NCBI RefSeq assembly: GCF_011386835.1
Contig: NC_088791.1
Span: forward strand, 33,950,998 to 34,014,997
Direction: 5' to 3'
Source: Chrysemys picta bellii
Lineage: Eukaryota; Chordata; Testudines; Emydidae
DNA length: 64,000 nucleotides
In this document: in pieces, positions 23,522 to 34,214 of the stretch
Numbering within the stretch: position 1 is the stretch's first letter
Layout of the letters: each line of letters opens with the position of its first letter
Made by a program: the position numbers and the translations under genes
Notes under the pieces: model-generated
Database searches by the model: none
Seen by the model: only the letters and a program-made list of their open reading frames with translations
What the model was told of the DNA's origin: nothing

Positions 23522-24230
23522 GTGCCTGATAGAGTTCCAAAGGAAGCCTCCGGGGGGCATCCTTATCAGATGCCCGAACCAGTCCAGAAGAGTAGTGGCT
23601 CTACTCCGAGTCTCTCCTAAATAGCTGAGCCCCTTATCCTGTCTCGGAGAGTAATCCCAGCCACCCAGCAGAGAAACCTCATTTCCGCTGCTTGTACCCA
23701 CAATCTCATCCTTTCAGTCATTACCCAAAATTCTTGACTATAGGTGAGGATGGGGATGTAGATTAACCTTTAAACCGAAAGCTTCATCCAAGAACTCAGC
23801 CCCCACTTCACCACCACAGATCGGTACAGTGCCCACATCACTGCCAATGCTCACCAATCCGAAGGTCAATTTCATGCTCTTGCTTGCCATCACTCATGAA
23901 CAAGACCCCTAGATACTTGAACTCTTCCACTAAGGACATCTGCTCCCCCTTCACTTGGGGAGAACATTCCACTTTGTTTCAGGAAAGGACCATGAGCTCT
24001 GATTTGGAGGTGCTGATTCTCATCCCAGCCGCTTCACACTTGGCAGCGAAATGTCTGAATGCGCGTCAGAGATTACAGTACGAAGAAGCAAGAAAGACAT
24101 CATCATCATCTGCAAGCAGCAGAGATGCCACTTCCAAGTCACCATACCGGTGACACTCCACTGCTCAGCTGCACCTTGATAGCCTGTCCATGAAAATCAC
24201 AAACAGGAGTGGGAACACGATGCACCCATT
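23522..24230 (-). pseudogene. Rex3-like (RTE clade) LINE reverse-transcriptase remnant
   Basis: On the minus strand the sequence decodes in pieces. LLLADDDDVFLAS near 24085-24125 corresponds to the RT active-site ADD box, followed by KCEAAGMRISTSKSELMVLS (24054 down to about 23990). Further on are GLVSIGSDVGTVPICG and a region ending HLIRMPPGGFLWNS near 23540. Stops and frameshifts are frequent. The wording of the downstream domain is that of Rex3-type RTE elements. The upstream part of the RT and any endonuclease are missing beyond 24230. Confidence 0.65.
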
Positions 24231-24436
24231 TCTTACCAATTACATTAATTTTATTTCATTGTCCCCCTCCTTTCAGTTAATGGTGACAGAGCAATGTTTT
24301 TCAGTTCTGTGCTTGGAAATAAAATAGACCAACTCAAAATCCTTTCACATCACTGCCACTCAGGGCCTGTGGGTCAGTACTTCCTGCCAAGCCTAGCTTT
24401 GCAGGGTGCTCCCTGGGACAACCCAGCCTAAGCTGG

Positions 24437-24654
24437 ACTATAAGGTGGATAGAAAGCTGGCTAGATCGTCGGGCTCAACAGGTAATGAATAATGGCTCCA
24501 TGTCTAGTTGGCAGATGGTATCAAGCAGAGTGCCCCAAGGGTCGGTCCGGGGGCCAGTTTTGTTCAATATCTTCATTAATGATCTGGAGGATGGCGTGGA
24601 CTGCACCCTCAGCAAGTTTGCAGATGACACTAAACTGGGAGGAGTGGTAGATAC
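24437..24654 (+). mobile_element. Older CR1 copy, left part (interrupted)
   Basis: It matches 27573-27791 of the complete CR1 closely (RT region, from AAGGTGGATAGAAAGC to GTGGTAGATAC). It includes the GVPQGS-equivalent and the FADD box (TTTGCAGATGAC). It stops exactly where the full CR1 begins, and the same copy resumes at 28647. Its left end at about 24437 is a 5' truncation typical of LINEs. Confidence 0.9.
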
Positions 24655-24682
24655 TTAAGGAAGCTCTTAAGAGGACGGTGAT

Positions 24683-25690
24683 ATGGAAGGTGAGCGATCA
24701 GCTGTTGTAACCTGCACAGGTTGTGCCATGTTTGTCTTTCTTCCACAGGACAGAAGCGACTTTGTCTGTACAAAGTGCAAGCTGGTCTCCATATTGGAAG
24801 AGAAGGTTCGAGGGCTGGAGAAACGAGTATCAACTCTGCGTTGCATAAGGGAAAACGAAGATTTCCTGGACAGACGTCAGGAGATGCTTCTACGGCCACA
24901 ATGTTCTGAAGATTCAGAGCAGGCGCAGCAGGGACAGAAGGATTGTGAGGAGGTTTGGCAGCATGTGACCTCCAGAAGGAGAAAGAGGAGCGTCCATGCA
25001 CCAGCAATGGAGATACAGGTGAGCAATAGTTTCCATGTTCTCTCTACAGGTACTAATGTGGAGAGTGGACTAGATGACCCATCTGAGGGAAGGGAGCAGA
25101 AGGAGACTCCACTGATTGGAAGGCAAAAGATGCACTGTCCTAGGGATGGGGGTTCCACGACCACCACTCCCAAGAGGAGGAGGAGGGTGGTGGTGGTCGG
25201 GGACTCCCTCCTCAGGGGGACTGAGTCATCTATCTGCCGCCCCGACCGGGAAAACCGAGAGGTCTGCTGCTTGCCAGGAGCTAGGATACACGATGTGACG
25301 GAGAGGCTGCCGAGACTCATCAAGTCCTCGGATCGCTACCCCTTCCTGCTTCTCCACGTGGGCACCAATGATAATGCCAAGAATGACCTTGAGTGGATCA
25401 CTGCAGACTACGTGGCTCTGGGAAGAAGGATAAAGGAGTTTGAGGCGCAAGTGGTGTTCTCGTCCATCCTCCCTGTGCAAGGAAAAGGCCGGGGTAGAGA
25501 CCATCGAATCGTGGAAGTCAACGAATGGCTACACAGGTGGTGTCGGAGAGAAGGCTTTGGATTCTTCGACCATGGGATGGTGTTCCAAGAAGAAGGAGTG
25601 CTAGGCAGAGACGGGCTCCACCTAACGAAGAGAGGGAAGAGCATCTTCGCCAGCAGGCTGGCTAACCTAGTGAGGAGGGCTTTAAACTAG
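24683..25690 (+). CDS. CR1 ORF1 protein with zinc-binding motif and esterase domain
   Basis: This intact 335-residue frame encodes the first protein of a CR1 LINE, thought to bind nucleic acid and assist retrotransposition. Near the N-terminus a Cys pattern (C11-x2-C14 and C29-x2-C32) suggests a small PHD/zinc-ribbon-like fold. It is followed by a predicted coiled coil (about 36-70). After a basic stretch (KRRRR, 164-168) comes an SGNH/GDSL-type esterase domain: VVVVGDSLL with the nucleophile Ser175, GTND at 227-230, and DGLH with Asp310 and His313. All expected catalytic residues are present. Esterase and PHD domains in CR1-type ORF1 are established knowledge; the substrate is uncertain. The start is the first ATG after the element boundary, and the stop is TAG at 25688. 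The frame of ORF2 is already open before ORF1 ends. Confidence 0.9.
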   Translation: MEGERSAVVTCTGCAMFVFLPQDRSDFVCTKCKLVSILEEKVRGLEKRVSTLRCIRENEDFLDRRQEMLLRPQCSEDSEQAQQGQKDCEEVWQHVTSRRRKRSVHAPAMEIQVSNSFHVLSTGTNVESGLDDPSEGREQKETPLIGRQKMHCPRDGGSTTTTPKRRRRVVVVGDSLLRGTESSICRPDRENREVCCLPGARIHDVTERLPRLIKSSDRYPFLLLHVGTNDNAKNDLEWITADYVALGRRIKEFEAQVVFSSILPVQGKGRGRDHRIVEVNEWLHRWCRREGFGFFDHGMVFQEEGVLGRDGLHLTKRGKSIFASRLANLVRRALN

Positions 25691-25800
25691 GTTCACCGGG
25701 GGAAGGAGACCAAAGCCCTGAGGTAAGTGGGGAATGGGATCTTGGGAGGAAGAGCAAGAGGGGAGGACTCCTGTCTCAGGCTGAGAAAGAGGGACGATCG

Positions 25801-28561
25801 ATGAGTTATCTTAAGTGCCTATACACAAATGCAAGAAGCCTGGGAAACAAGCAGGGAGAACTGAAGGTCCTGGCACAGTCAGGGAACTATGATGTGATTG
25901 GAATAACAGAGACTTGGTGGGATAACTCACATGACTGGAGTACTGTCATGGATGGATATAAACTGTTCAGGAAGGACAGGCAGGGCAGAAAAGGTGGGGG
26001 AGTTGCGTTGTATGTAAGAGAGGAGTATGACTGCTCAGAGCTCCGGTATGAAACTGCAGAAAAACCTGAGAGTTTCTGGATAAAGTTGAGCAACAAGGGT
26101 GATGTCGTGGTTGGAGTCTGCTATAGACCACCAGACCAGGGGGCTGAGGTGGACGAGGCTTTCTTCTGGCAACTAGCAGAAGTTGCTAGATCGCAGGCCC
26201 TGGTTCTCATGGGAGACTTTAATCACCCTGATATCTGCTGGGAGAGCAATACAGCGGTGCACAGGAAATCCAGGAATTTTTTGGAAAGTATAGGGGACAA
26301 TTTCCTGGTGCAAGTGCTGGAGGAACCAACTAGGGGCAAAGCTTTTCTTGACCTGCTACTCACAAACAGGGAAGAACTAGTAGGGGAAGCAAAAGTGGAT
26401 GGGAACCTGGGAGGCAGTGACCATGAGATGGTCGAGTTCAGGATCCTGACAAAAGGAAGAAAGGAGAGCAGCAGAATACGGACCCTGGACTTCAGAAAAG
26501 CAGACTTTGACTCCCTCAGGGAACAGATGGGCAGGATCCCCTGGGAGAATAACATGAAGGGCAAAGGGGTCCAGGAGAGCTGGCTGTATCTTAAAGAATC
26601 CTTATTGAGGTTGCAGGAACAAACCATCCCGATGTGTAGAAAGAATAGTAAATATGGCAGGCGACCAGCTTAGCTAAACAGTGAAATCCTTGCTGATCTT
26701 AAACGCAAAAAAGAAGCTTACAAGAAGTGGAAGATTGGACAAATGACCAGGGAGGAGTATAAAAATATTGCTCAGGCGTGCAGGAGTGAAATCAGGAAGG
26801 CCAAATCACACTTGGAGTTGCAGCTAGCAAGAGATGTTAAGAGTAACAAGAAGGGTTTCTTCAGGTATGTTAGCAACAAGAAGAAAATCAAGGAAAGTGT
26901 GGGCCCCTTACTGAATGAGGGAGGCAACCTAGTGACCGAGGATGTGGAAAAAGCTAATGTACTCAATGATTTTTTTGCCTCTGTTTTCACGCACAAGGTC
27001 AGCTCCCAGATTGCTGCACTGGGCAGTACAGCATGGGGAGAAGGTGACCAACCCTCTGTGGAGAAAGAAGTGGTTTGGGACTATTTAGAAAAACTGGACG
27101 TGCACAAGTCCATGGGGCCGGATGCGCTGCATCCGAGGGTGCTAAAGAAGTTGGCGGGTGAGATTGCAGAGCCATTAGCCATTATTTTTGAAAACTCATG
27201 GCGATCGGGGGAGGTCCCAGATGACTGGAAAAAGGCTCATGTAGTGCCCATCTTTAAAAAAGGGAAGGAGGAGGATCCGGGGAACTACAGGCCAGTCAGC
27301 CTCACCTCAGTCCCTGGAAAAATCATGGAGCAGGTCCTCAAGGAATCAATTATGAAACATTTAGAGGAGAGAAAAGTGATCAGGAACAGTCAGCATGGAT
27401 TCACGAAGGGGAAGTCGTGCCTGACTAACCTAATTGCCTTCTATGATGAGATAATTGGCTCTGTGGATGAGGGGAAAGCAGTGGATGTGTTATTCCTTGA
27501 CTTTAGCAAAGCTTTTGATACGGTCTCCCACAGTATTCTTGCCGCCAATTTAAAGAAGTATGGGCTGGATGAATGGACTGTAAGGTGGATAGAAAGCTGG
27601 CTAGATCGTCGGGCTCAATGGGTAGTGATCAATGGCTCCATGTCTAGTTGGCAGCCGGTTTCAAGCGGAGTGCCCCAAGGGTCGGTCCTGGGGCCGGTTT
27701 TGTTTAATATCTTTATTAATGATCTGGAGGATGGTGTGGACTGCACTCTCAGCAAGTTTGCAGATGACACTAAACTAGGAGGCGTGGTAGATACACTAGA
27801 GGGTAGGGATCGGATACAGAGGGACCTAGACAAATTAGAGGATTGTGCCGAAAAAAACCTGATGAGGTTCAACAAGGACAAGTGCAGAGTCCTGCACTTA
27901 GGACGGAAGAATCCCATGCACTGCTACAGACTAGGGACCGAATGGCTAGGTAGCAGTTCTGCAGAAAAGGACCTAGGGGTCACAGTGGACGAGAAGCTGG
28001 ATATGAGTCGACAGTGTGCCCTTGTTGCCAAGAAGGCTAACGGCATTTTGGGCTGTATAAGTAGGTGCATTGCCAGCAGATCGAGGGACGTGATCATTCC
28101 CCTCTATTCGACATTGGTGAGGCCTCATCTGGAGTATTGTGTCCAGTTTTGGGCCCCACACTACAAGAAGGATGTGGAAAAATTGGAAAGAGTCCAGCCA
28201 ATGGCAACAAAAATGTTTAGGGGGCAGGAGCATATGCCTTATGAAGAGAGGCTGAGGGAACTGGGATTGTTTAGTCTCCAGAAGAGAAGAATGAGGGGGG
28301 AATTTGATAGCAGCTTTCAACTACCTGAAGGGGGGTTCCAAAGAGGATGGAGCTCGGCTGTTCTCAGTGGTGGCAGATGACAGAACAAGGAGCAATGGTC
28401 TCAAGTTGCAGTGGGGGAGGTCCAGGTTGGATATCAGGAAAAACTATTTCACTAGGAGGGTGGTGAAACACTGGAATGCGTTACCTAGGGAGGTGGTGGA
28501 GTCTCCTTCCTTGGAGGTTTTTAAGGCCTGGCTTGACAAAGCCCTGGCTGGAATGATTTAG
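25801..28561 (+). pseudogene. CR1 ORF2: endonuclease and reverse transcriptase, one stop and one frameshift
   Basis: This is the replicative polyprotein of the CR1, about 920 codons. The N-terminal AP-like endonuclease shows TNARS (Asn10), ITETWWD (Glu37), MGDFNHPD (Asp139) and GGSDHE (Asp207, His208). The reverse transcriptase shows [40 protein letters not shown] and the active site KFADDTK (Asp655 and Asp656). The C-terminal part ends DKALAGMI. An in-frame TAG at 26671-26673 separates the two domains; related copies suggest a Trp codon there (RPA-stop-LNSE). An extra A at about 28301, after a run of six G, shifts the frame, which then continues to 28561. The frame is open upstream of the chosen ATG, so the true start may lie nearer the end of ORF1. 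The copy cannot make a full protein as it stands. Confidence 0.9.
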
Positions 28562-28646
28562 CTGGGAATTGGTCCTGCTTTGAGCAGGGGGTTGGACTAG
28601 ATGACCTCTTGAGGTCCCTTCCAACTCTGATATTCTATGATTCTAT

Positions 28647-29602
28647 GATATGCTCGAGGGTAGGGATAGGAAACATAGGGACCTAGACAAATTAGAGGAT
28701 TGGGCCAAAAGAAATCTGATGAGGTTCAACAAGGCCAAGTGCAGAGTCCTGCACTTAGGACGGAAGAATCCCATGCACTGCTACAGACTAGGGACCGAAT
28801 GGCTAGGCAGCAGTGCTGCAGAAAAGAACCGAGGGGTTACAGTGGATGAGAAGCTGGATATGAGTCGACAGTGTGCCCTTGTTGCCAAGAAGGCTAACAG
28901 CATTTTGGGCTGTATAAGTAGGTGCATTGCCAGCAGATCGAGGGACGTGATCATTCCCCTCTATTCGACATTGGTGAGGCCTCATCTGGAGTATTGTGTC
29001 CAGTTTTGGGCCCCACACTACAAGAAGGATGTGGAAAAATTGGAAAGAGTCCAGCCAATGGCAACAAAAATGTTTAGGGGGCTGGAGCATATGCCTTATG
29101 AAGAGAGGCTGAGGGAACTGGGATTGTTTAGTCTGCAGAAGAGAAGAATGAAGAAGTGGGCTGTAGTCCACGAAAGCTTATGCTCTAATAAATTTGTTAG
29201 TCTCTAAGGTGCCACAAGTACTCCTGTTCTTTTTGAGGGGGGATTTGATAGCTGCTTTCGACAACCTGAAAGGGAGTTCCAAAGGGGATGGATCTAGACT
29301 GTTCTCAGTGGTACCAGATGATAAAACGAGGAGTAATGGTCTCAAGTTGGAGTTGGGGTGGTTTAGGTTGGATATTAGGAAAAACTTTTTCACTAGGAGG
29401 GTGGTGAAGCACTGGAATGGGTTACCTAGGGAGGTGGTGGAATCTCCTTCCTTGGAGGTTTTTAAGGTCAGGCTTGACAAAGCCCTGGCTGGGATGATTT
29501 AGTTGGGGATTGGTCCTGCTTTGAGCAGGGGGTGGGACTAGATGACCTCCTGAGGTCCCTTCCAACCCTGATATTCTATGATTCTAAGATTCTATGATTC
29601 TA
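28647..29602 (+). mobile_element. Older CR1 copy, right part
   Basis: It resumes the copy cut at 24654 (CTCGAGGGTAGGGATAGG onwards) and runs through the post-RT part of ORF2 (open in part at 28650-29207 and 29194-29502) to the CR1 3' end with ATTCTATG/ATTCTAAG repeats at about 29570-29602. It is closely similar to 27790-28646 of the inserted element. An 85-bp foreign segment interrupts it at 29151-29235. Confidence 0.9.
29151..29235 (+). mobile_element. 85-bp retroelement-tail insertion in the older CR1
   Basis: Compared with the complete CR1, 85 extra bases lie between GAGAAGAATG and AGGGGGGATT. They include AGTCCACGAAAGCTTATGC, an AATAAA and GTTAGTCTCTAAGGTGCC, ending in CTTTTTG. This is a recurrent reptile module, probably the 3' end of a retroelement. 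I suspect a Penelope-like or similar element without being able to prove it. A further piece of what seems to be the same module (ACAGACTAACACAGCTGC) lies at 54676-54720. Confidence 0.6.
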
Positions 29603-32600
29603 AGCCTCTCATGGCAATGTAGAGATATCAGCAGCCCAGAACTCCCAGATTCTAGTCCTGCAGATTATTACAATATTACCTCAGATAACCATCATTCACA
29701 GCAATGTGAGTTGGTTGAAGCTGTGCTGAAATTTCCAGCAACACTTGGTATTATATTGGTTCTTTTAGAAAACATGACTAAAAGCCATGAAGTGGGTGTT
29801 AACAGAATATAAGTTATTTTAAATGGATTGTATGAACCTTCAATATTTTGGGAAATACAATGAAAACTATCACTATCTGTCTTCAGTGTAATATTGGCAA
29901 TAAAAGTGAAAACTGCATTCTGCTTTCTTCTTATGAACTCTGAGTTATAAATGAAGCAGACATTTTTAGCTGATAATTACGTTTATGGAGAGCTGATAAA
30001 GAGCTTAATATGGCAGCTAGGTATATAAGCCTATGTAGTTTGTACTGAACTTGGCAGAACTGTAGTTTCTGTGCTGGCAGAGAGCTAACACACAGTCTAT
30101 GCATTACTTTCATCACATTTAAACCTTATTCTGAGGGCTTAACTGGAATATAGGTGGCCCGAATGTCTTGGGCTAGCCCTTTGCATAAAGGTGAATTTCA
30201 TGCTGTAATCCAGTAGGCAAACCTCACTGCTCAGAAAAGTAGAATAAAGTTCAAACAACCATCCACTTCAAGACCCCTTTCCCCAGGGCTAGATTTATTT
30301 TTTAAACAAGAGTTCCAGAACAAGAGCTAATCCAATCAAAGTCCTGGGTACTAACTACCTGAGACTTTCTCAGAGTCCACCAGATGGGAAGGGAGAACTG
30401 TCATGGTTATTATGGAGAATCCCAAACTAGAGCTACCCTAGCCTGGGTCTCATGTTTGCAGCCCTGTCTTGTATCTGGCTTCCCAGAGGCCACATATTTG
30501 TTCCTACTAATATGCTCTGCAACTACAGCTGCAAAGGGTCCAAGGACAATAACAGGTACACTAGGATGTGCACATACACAAAGGCCTAGTTACCCATTCC
30601 ACACTCATAGAAACTTTTTTTGATTTTACAGACAGTTTGAGCTCTCACTATTCTTGAATCATTTCTGGCATCATCATTATGAGATTTGTATACAAGAGTC
30701 TTCTGAGGACTGGTTTTCAGTCAGATATTTTAATATTTAGTTTATATATTTCATATAACTTCCTGAAAAGTAACTGTCCTGAGGCCACTGGGTCATCTTC
30801 TATTTTTTTTCCATAATAAGCCCCCTTTGCATATCAACATTTGATTTTATTTGTCAGTAAAGAAAATTTTTGAAGATTGTTTTGCTAACATTGGAAGTGT
30901 GCTGAATCTTTCAGTGCACTTCAGTTTTTCTTGTCTCTCATTTAGTTGCTCAAATATTGTCTTTTTCAAAAACTCTGCCAAACCTCTTCTTTGAAATATA
31001 TCCAGGTGCATCTTCTCCTTTTTAGAAATGTCCTTTATTGTTGGCTAGATACAGCCTTTGAGTGATTCTTAGGATCACCTAAATGAGAAAAATAAAGAAC
31101 AACACATACTGACCTGACATATGGGTGAGATTTAATTGAAACACTCTTCTTCTTTTTCTTAAGCATATGTACAAATCCCAGAAGCAATGTGCACAGTATC
31201 TTGATTAATAATGTAGTGTAGCATGCTGATCGTAAGAGTCTGTAGGCACAGATGAATCATGAACATAAACAGAGGGAGACCAGATTTCAGAAACAGAGCT
31301 TCTTTTACTGAGTCTCACTCATATACTGAGCCATGTAGCTTCCTAGCCTTGTGCCTATATCAGGAATGACCTGCGGGACCTTTCTTCTCTGCCCACATGA
31401 GCAACCCATTACCCCCTACAAGAGCCTCTGATTCCAAACTACCTATTGTAGTTTCCCTATTCCACAGACACTCTGGCAGAGTCCTCCACTGAATCAGATC
31501 TTCACCATTTAAATGGTAAAAATTTACTTCACAGTAAAAATTAACTGCTTTTTTAATCATCCTTTAGCTGGGCACACAGCTCTGCTCTGTATCACTTCAC
31601 TCGCAGCAGAATGAAGATGATCAAAACTGGTGAATATTCCTGCGAAGTCAATTGGTGTGCTGCTGACCCAGCACACCGGGAGCTCCAGTGCAGCAGCTCT
31701 GAGTGGGGAAAGCAACTGGAAAAGGGGGAAGGAGAAAGAATTTTTAAAAGAGGTAAAGTAGAAAGGGAGGAAACCAATAGACCAGTAAGGGAGCGTGGAG
31801 AAAGGGAAAGAGCCAGCAGAGATCAAAGAAGGGAAATTGCTACAACCAGCAAAAATGGAAAAAAATAGCCCAGGGGAAAAGATTTATTTTCAAGAAAAAC
31901 AAACACAAAGAATCAGGGCACTGTTCTCCACCATAGAGGTAATGTGATCACAGCAATTCACCACTATGCTCTTCTATCAACATCTGGCCTGACAGGGTAG
32001 CCAAGTGAAGAGCAACTTGCTCTGCTTAACAAATGCCAGGATTCCAATTACTATTATATTCTTCACTCCACTCTGTCTCTCAGGCAGGCTGCAGAGAGCT
32101 GATGACTGAGTGATAGAAGAGGAGGAATGTACCTGGGAAAGGACCCATTTTGCAATCAGGATTGTGGTGAGTAAAGCAAAAGCAGAGGATGGGGGCTGGA
32201 GTGGATGGAGGAAACAACAAAAGACCAGGAATGAAGGAAGAGATGCAGCAGTGCATAACCACACTTCAGATGTTCCTCAGGAGCAAGCAAATATACCTTC
32301 ATCCTCTGTTGGAACTCTCATAGCCCAGATGCACTTCCCAGCATGACCTTCAGGGATTACTTCACCTGAACACTAAGTGCAGTTAGAATATTCCACCACT
32401 AGATGTCACTGCACTCAACATCAAAATATAAATTTTATAAATTCTTACAAAGAGAAAAATGTATCAATGAGGGACTTCTTTCTATATCAAACGACTTTTT
32501 TCGCTCCTAGAAATGGAAAACTCTAAGACGAAAGGTTTCCTGGCAATTCATATTTTGTCATATGATCTTCATGAATTTTTAAAATTAGGGCTGTAACTTT

Positions 32601-33219
32601 TGAGCGAAAAGGGGCAAGCACCCTAGTTGTCTTACAGCCAGCAATTAGGATGCCAATATTTTAAGAAGAGAGATATGTATATAAAGAATAGATTTTACTT
32701 ATCCATTACACAGCTGCACTGGAGTGGGGTAGAGCAAAAGACAAACCCCACCAACGGGCACCCAATCTCAGTCCCTTTTGCTCCCCCCCCCCATGCATAT
32801 GAAAGCAAGACAGGATCCTACCATGCAATCTTGGCTTGGCACACTGGAGGGAACTATGCTGCACAGCATGAAGAGATGTAGCAGGGATGAAGTATTGTGT
32901 GTCGGAGTGGTCTGGCAGGTATCCTACCCCAGGGAAGTTCAGAAAGGTAGAATTCCTCCCACTGTTCCTTACAGAAGGATGTGACTGTGTATTACCCCCA
33001 TTATGGAGCTTTTGTTAAATGGATTATTTGAGCCCTTAATGACAAGGTCAGGTTCCTTCATAAAGTTGAAGAAAGCTTGGCTATGTGCTCATTACAATAG
33101 GTCCTCATCTTCTCAATGTTAAGGACAGCAAATATAGCTGAAGATTTTAATATGTGTAGAAAACATACACGTTGGGAAGAGACACAATATAATAATAATG
33201 CCTATATTTATCTGGAGCA
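29603..33219. other. No gene seen
   Basis: Over 3.6 kb of moderately AT-rich sequence has no supported feature. The open frames are short (at most about 100 codons) and overlap on both strands. The stretch at about 31611-31868 reads as a charged Glu/Lys/Arg-rich frame because the DNA is purine-rich. I do not call it a gene. Confidence 0.5.
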
Positions 33220-33221
33220 TA

Positions 33222-34212
33222 CAGTAACTCCTTGCTTAACGTTGTATTTATGTTCCTGAAAAATGCTACTTTAAGTGAAACGATGTTAAGTGAATCCAAT
33301 TTCCCCATAAGAATTAATGTAAATGGGGGGGTGGTTAGGTTCCAGGGAATTTTTTTTTGCCAGACACACGCACACACAGTATAAGTTTTAAACAAGCAAT
33401 TTAATACTGTACATAGCAATGATGATTGTGAAGCTTGGTTGAGGTGGTGAAGTCAGAGGGTGGAAGAAGGTGGGATATTTCCCAGGGAATGCATTACTGC
33501 TAAATGATGAACTAGCACTCGGCTGAGCCCTTAAGGGTTAACACATTGTTGTTAATGTAGCCTCACACTCTACAAGGCAGCATGAATGGAGGGAGGGAAG
33601 GCAGCATGGCAGAGAGAGACAGAGACACACACCGGGTGTGTGAGAGAGAGAGACATGTGCATTGCCCCTTTAAGTACGCTGATACCACTCTAAGTACATT
33701 GCCTTTTTAATTAGATCAGCAAGTTGAGACAGCAGATCCTGCCAGCAAGCTCCCTCCATCCTGAGCCCTGTCGTGTCCCCCAACCCCTCCCCCGCTCTGT
33801 GGAGATGGGGGGCAGGAGCAGGGGGACACCCTGACATTAGTCCCCCTCTCTCCCCCCTCTGCACAGCAACCAGGAGGCTCCCAGGAGAAGCTCCAAGGCA
33901 GAGGGCAGGAGCAGCACTCAGCAGTGGGGGGAGGGACAGCTGAACTGTTGGCAATTGATAGCCTGCTGGACTGCTGCAGCACAGGGAGCTTAAGGGAGCT
34001 GATAGGGGGGCTGCCGGTCCACCCTGGTTCCAAGTCCCCACCAGCTAGCTCCAACGGGCAGCTCTTTCTGCAAGCAGTGGACAAAGCAGGCAGCTGCCAA
34101 ACAATGTTATAAGGGAGCATTGCGCAACTTTAAATGAGCATGTTCTCTAATTGATCAGCAACGTAAAAATGAAACAATGTTAACCAGGATGACTTTAAGT
34201 GACAAGTTACTG
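33222..34212. mobile_element. Tigger/pogo-like non-autonomous mariner element with TA TSD
   Basis: The element starts CAGTAACTCCTTGC and ends GACAAGTTACTG, giving the inverted terminus CAGTAACT. It is bounded by TA on both sides (33220-33221 and 34213-34214), as for Tc1/mariner elements. Subterminal words are also shared in inverted form: GCTTAACGTTG at the left and CAATGTTAACC at the right. The 991-bp interior shows no transposase; it has a purine/pyrimidine hairpin near 33633-33660 (CACACACC-GGGTGTGTG) and a GC-rich 33700-34090 part. Confidence 0.75.
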
Positions 34213-34214
34213 TA

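Larger units (their letters stand above)
24655..28646 (+). mobile_element. Near-complete CR1 retrotransposon inserted in another CR1
   Basis: This element of about 4 kb has a short 5' leader (28 bases), ORF1, ORF2 and a 3' end with the CR1 hairpin region (GACCTCTTGAGGTCCC) and ATTCTATG repeats (28631-28647). It interrupts an older CR1. The pentamer GATAC before it (24650-24654) and GATAT after it (28647-28651) look like a TSD with one C-to-T change at a former CpG. The leader is short, so a small 5' truncation within the untranslated region is likely. Only two lesions are seen in the coding parts, so it is a fairly young copy. Confidence 0.9.

Noticed and set aside
28621..28650. CRISPR-like or satellite array from repeated ATTCTATG
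   Set aside because: These are the short terminal repeats of CR1 3' ends, with no spacers.
31611..31868. Charged 85-codon frame
   Set aside because: Purine-rich DNA gives a Glu/Lys/Arg-rich reading; no domain and no conserved start context visible.
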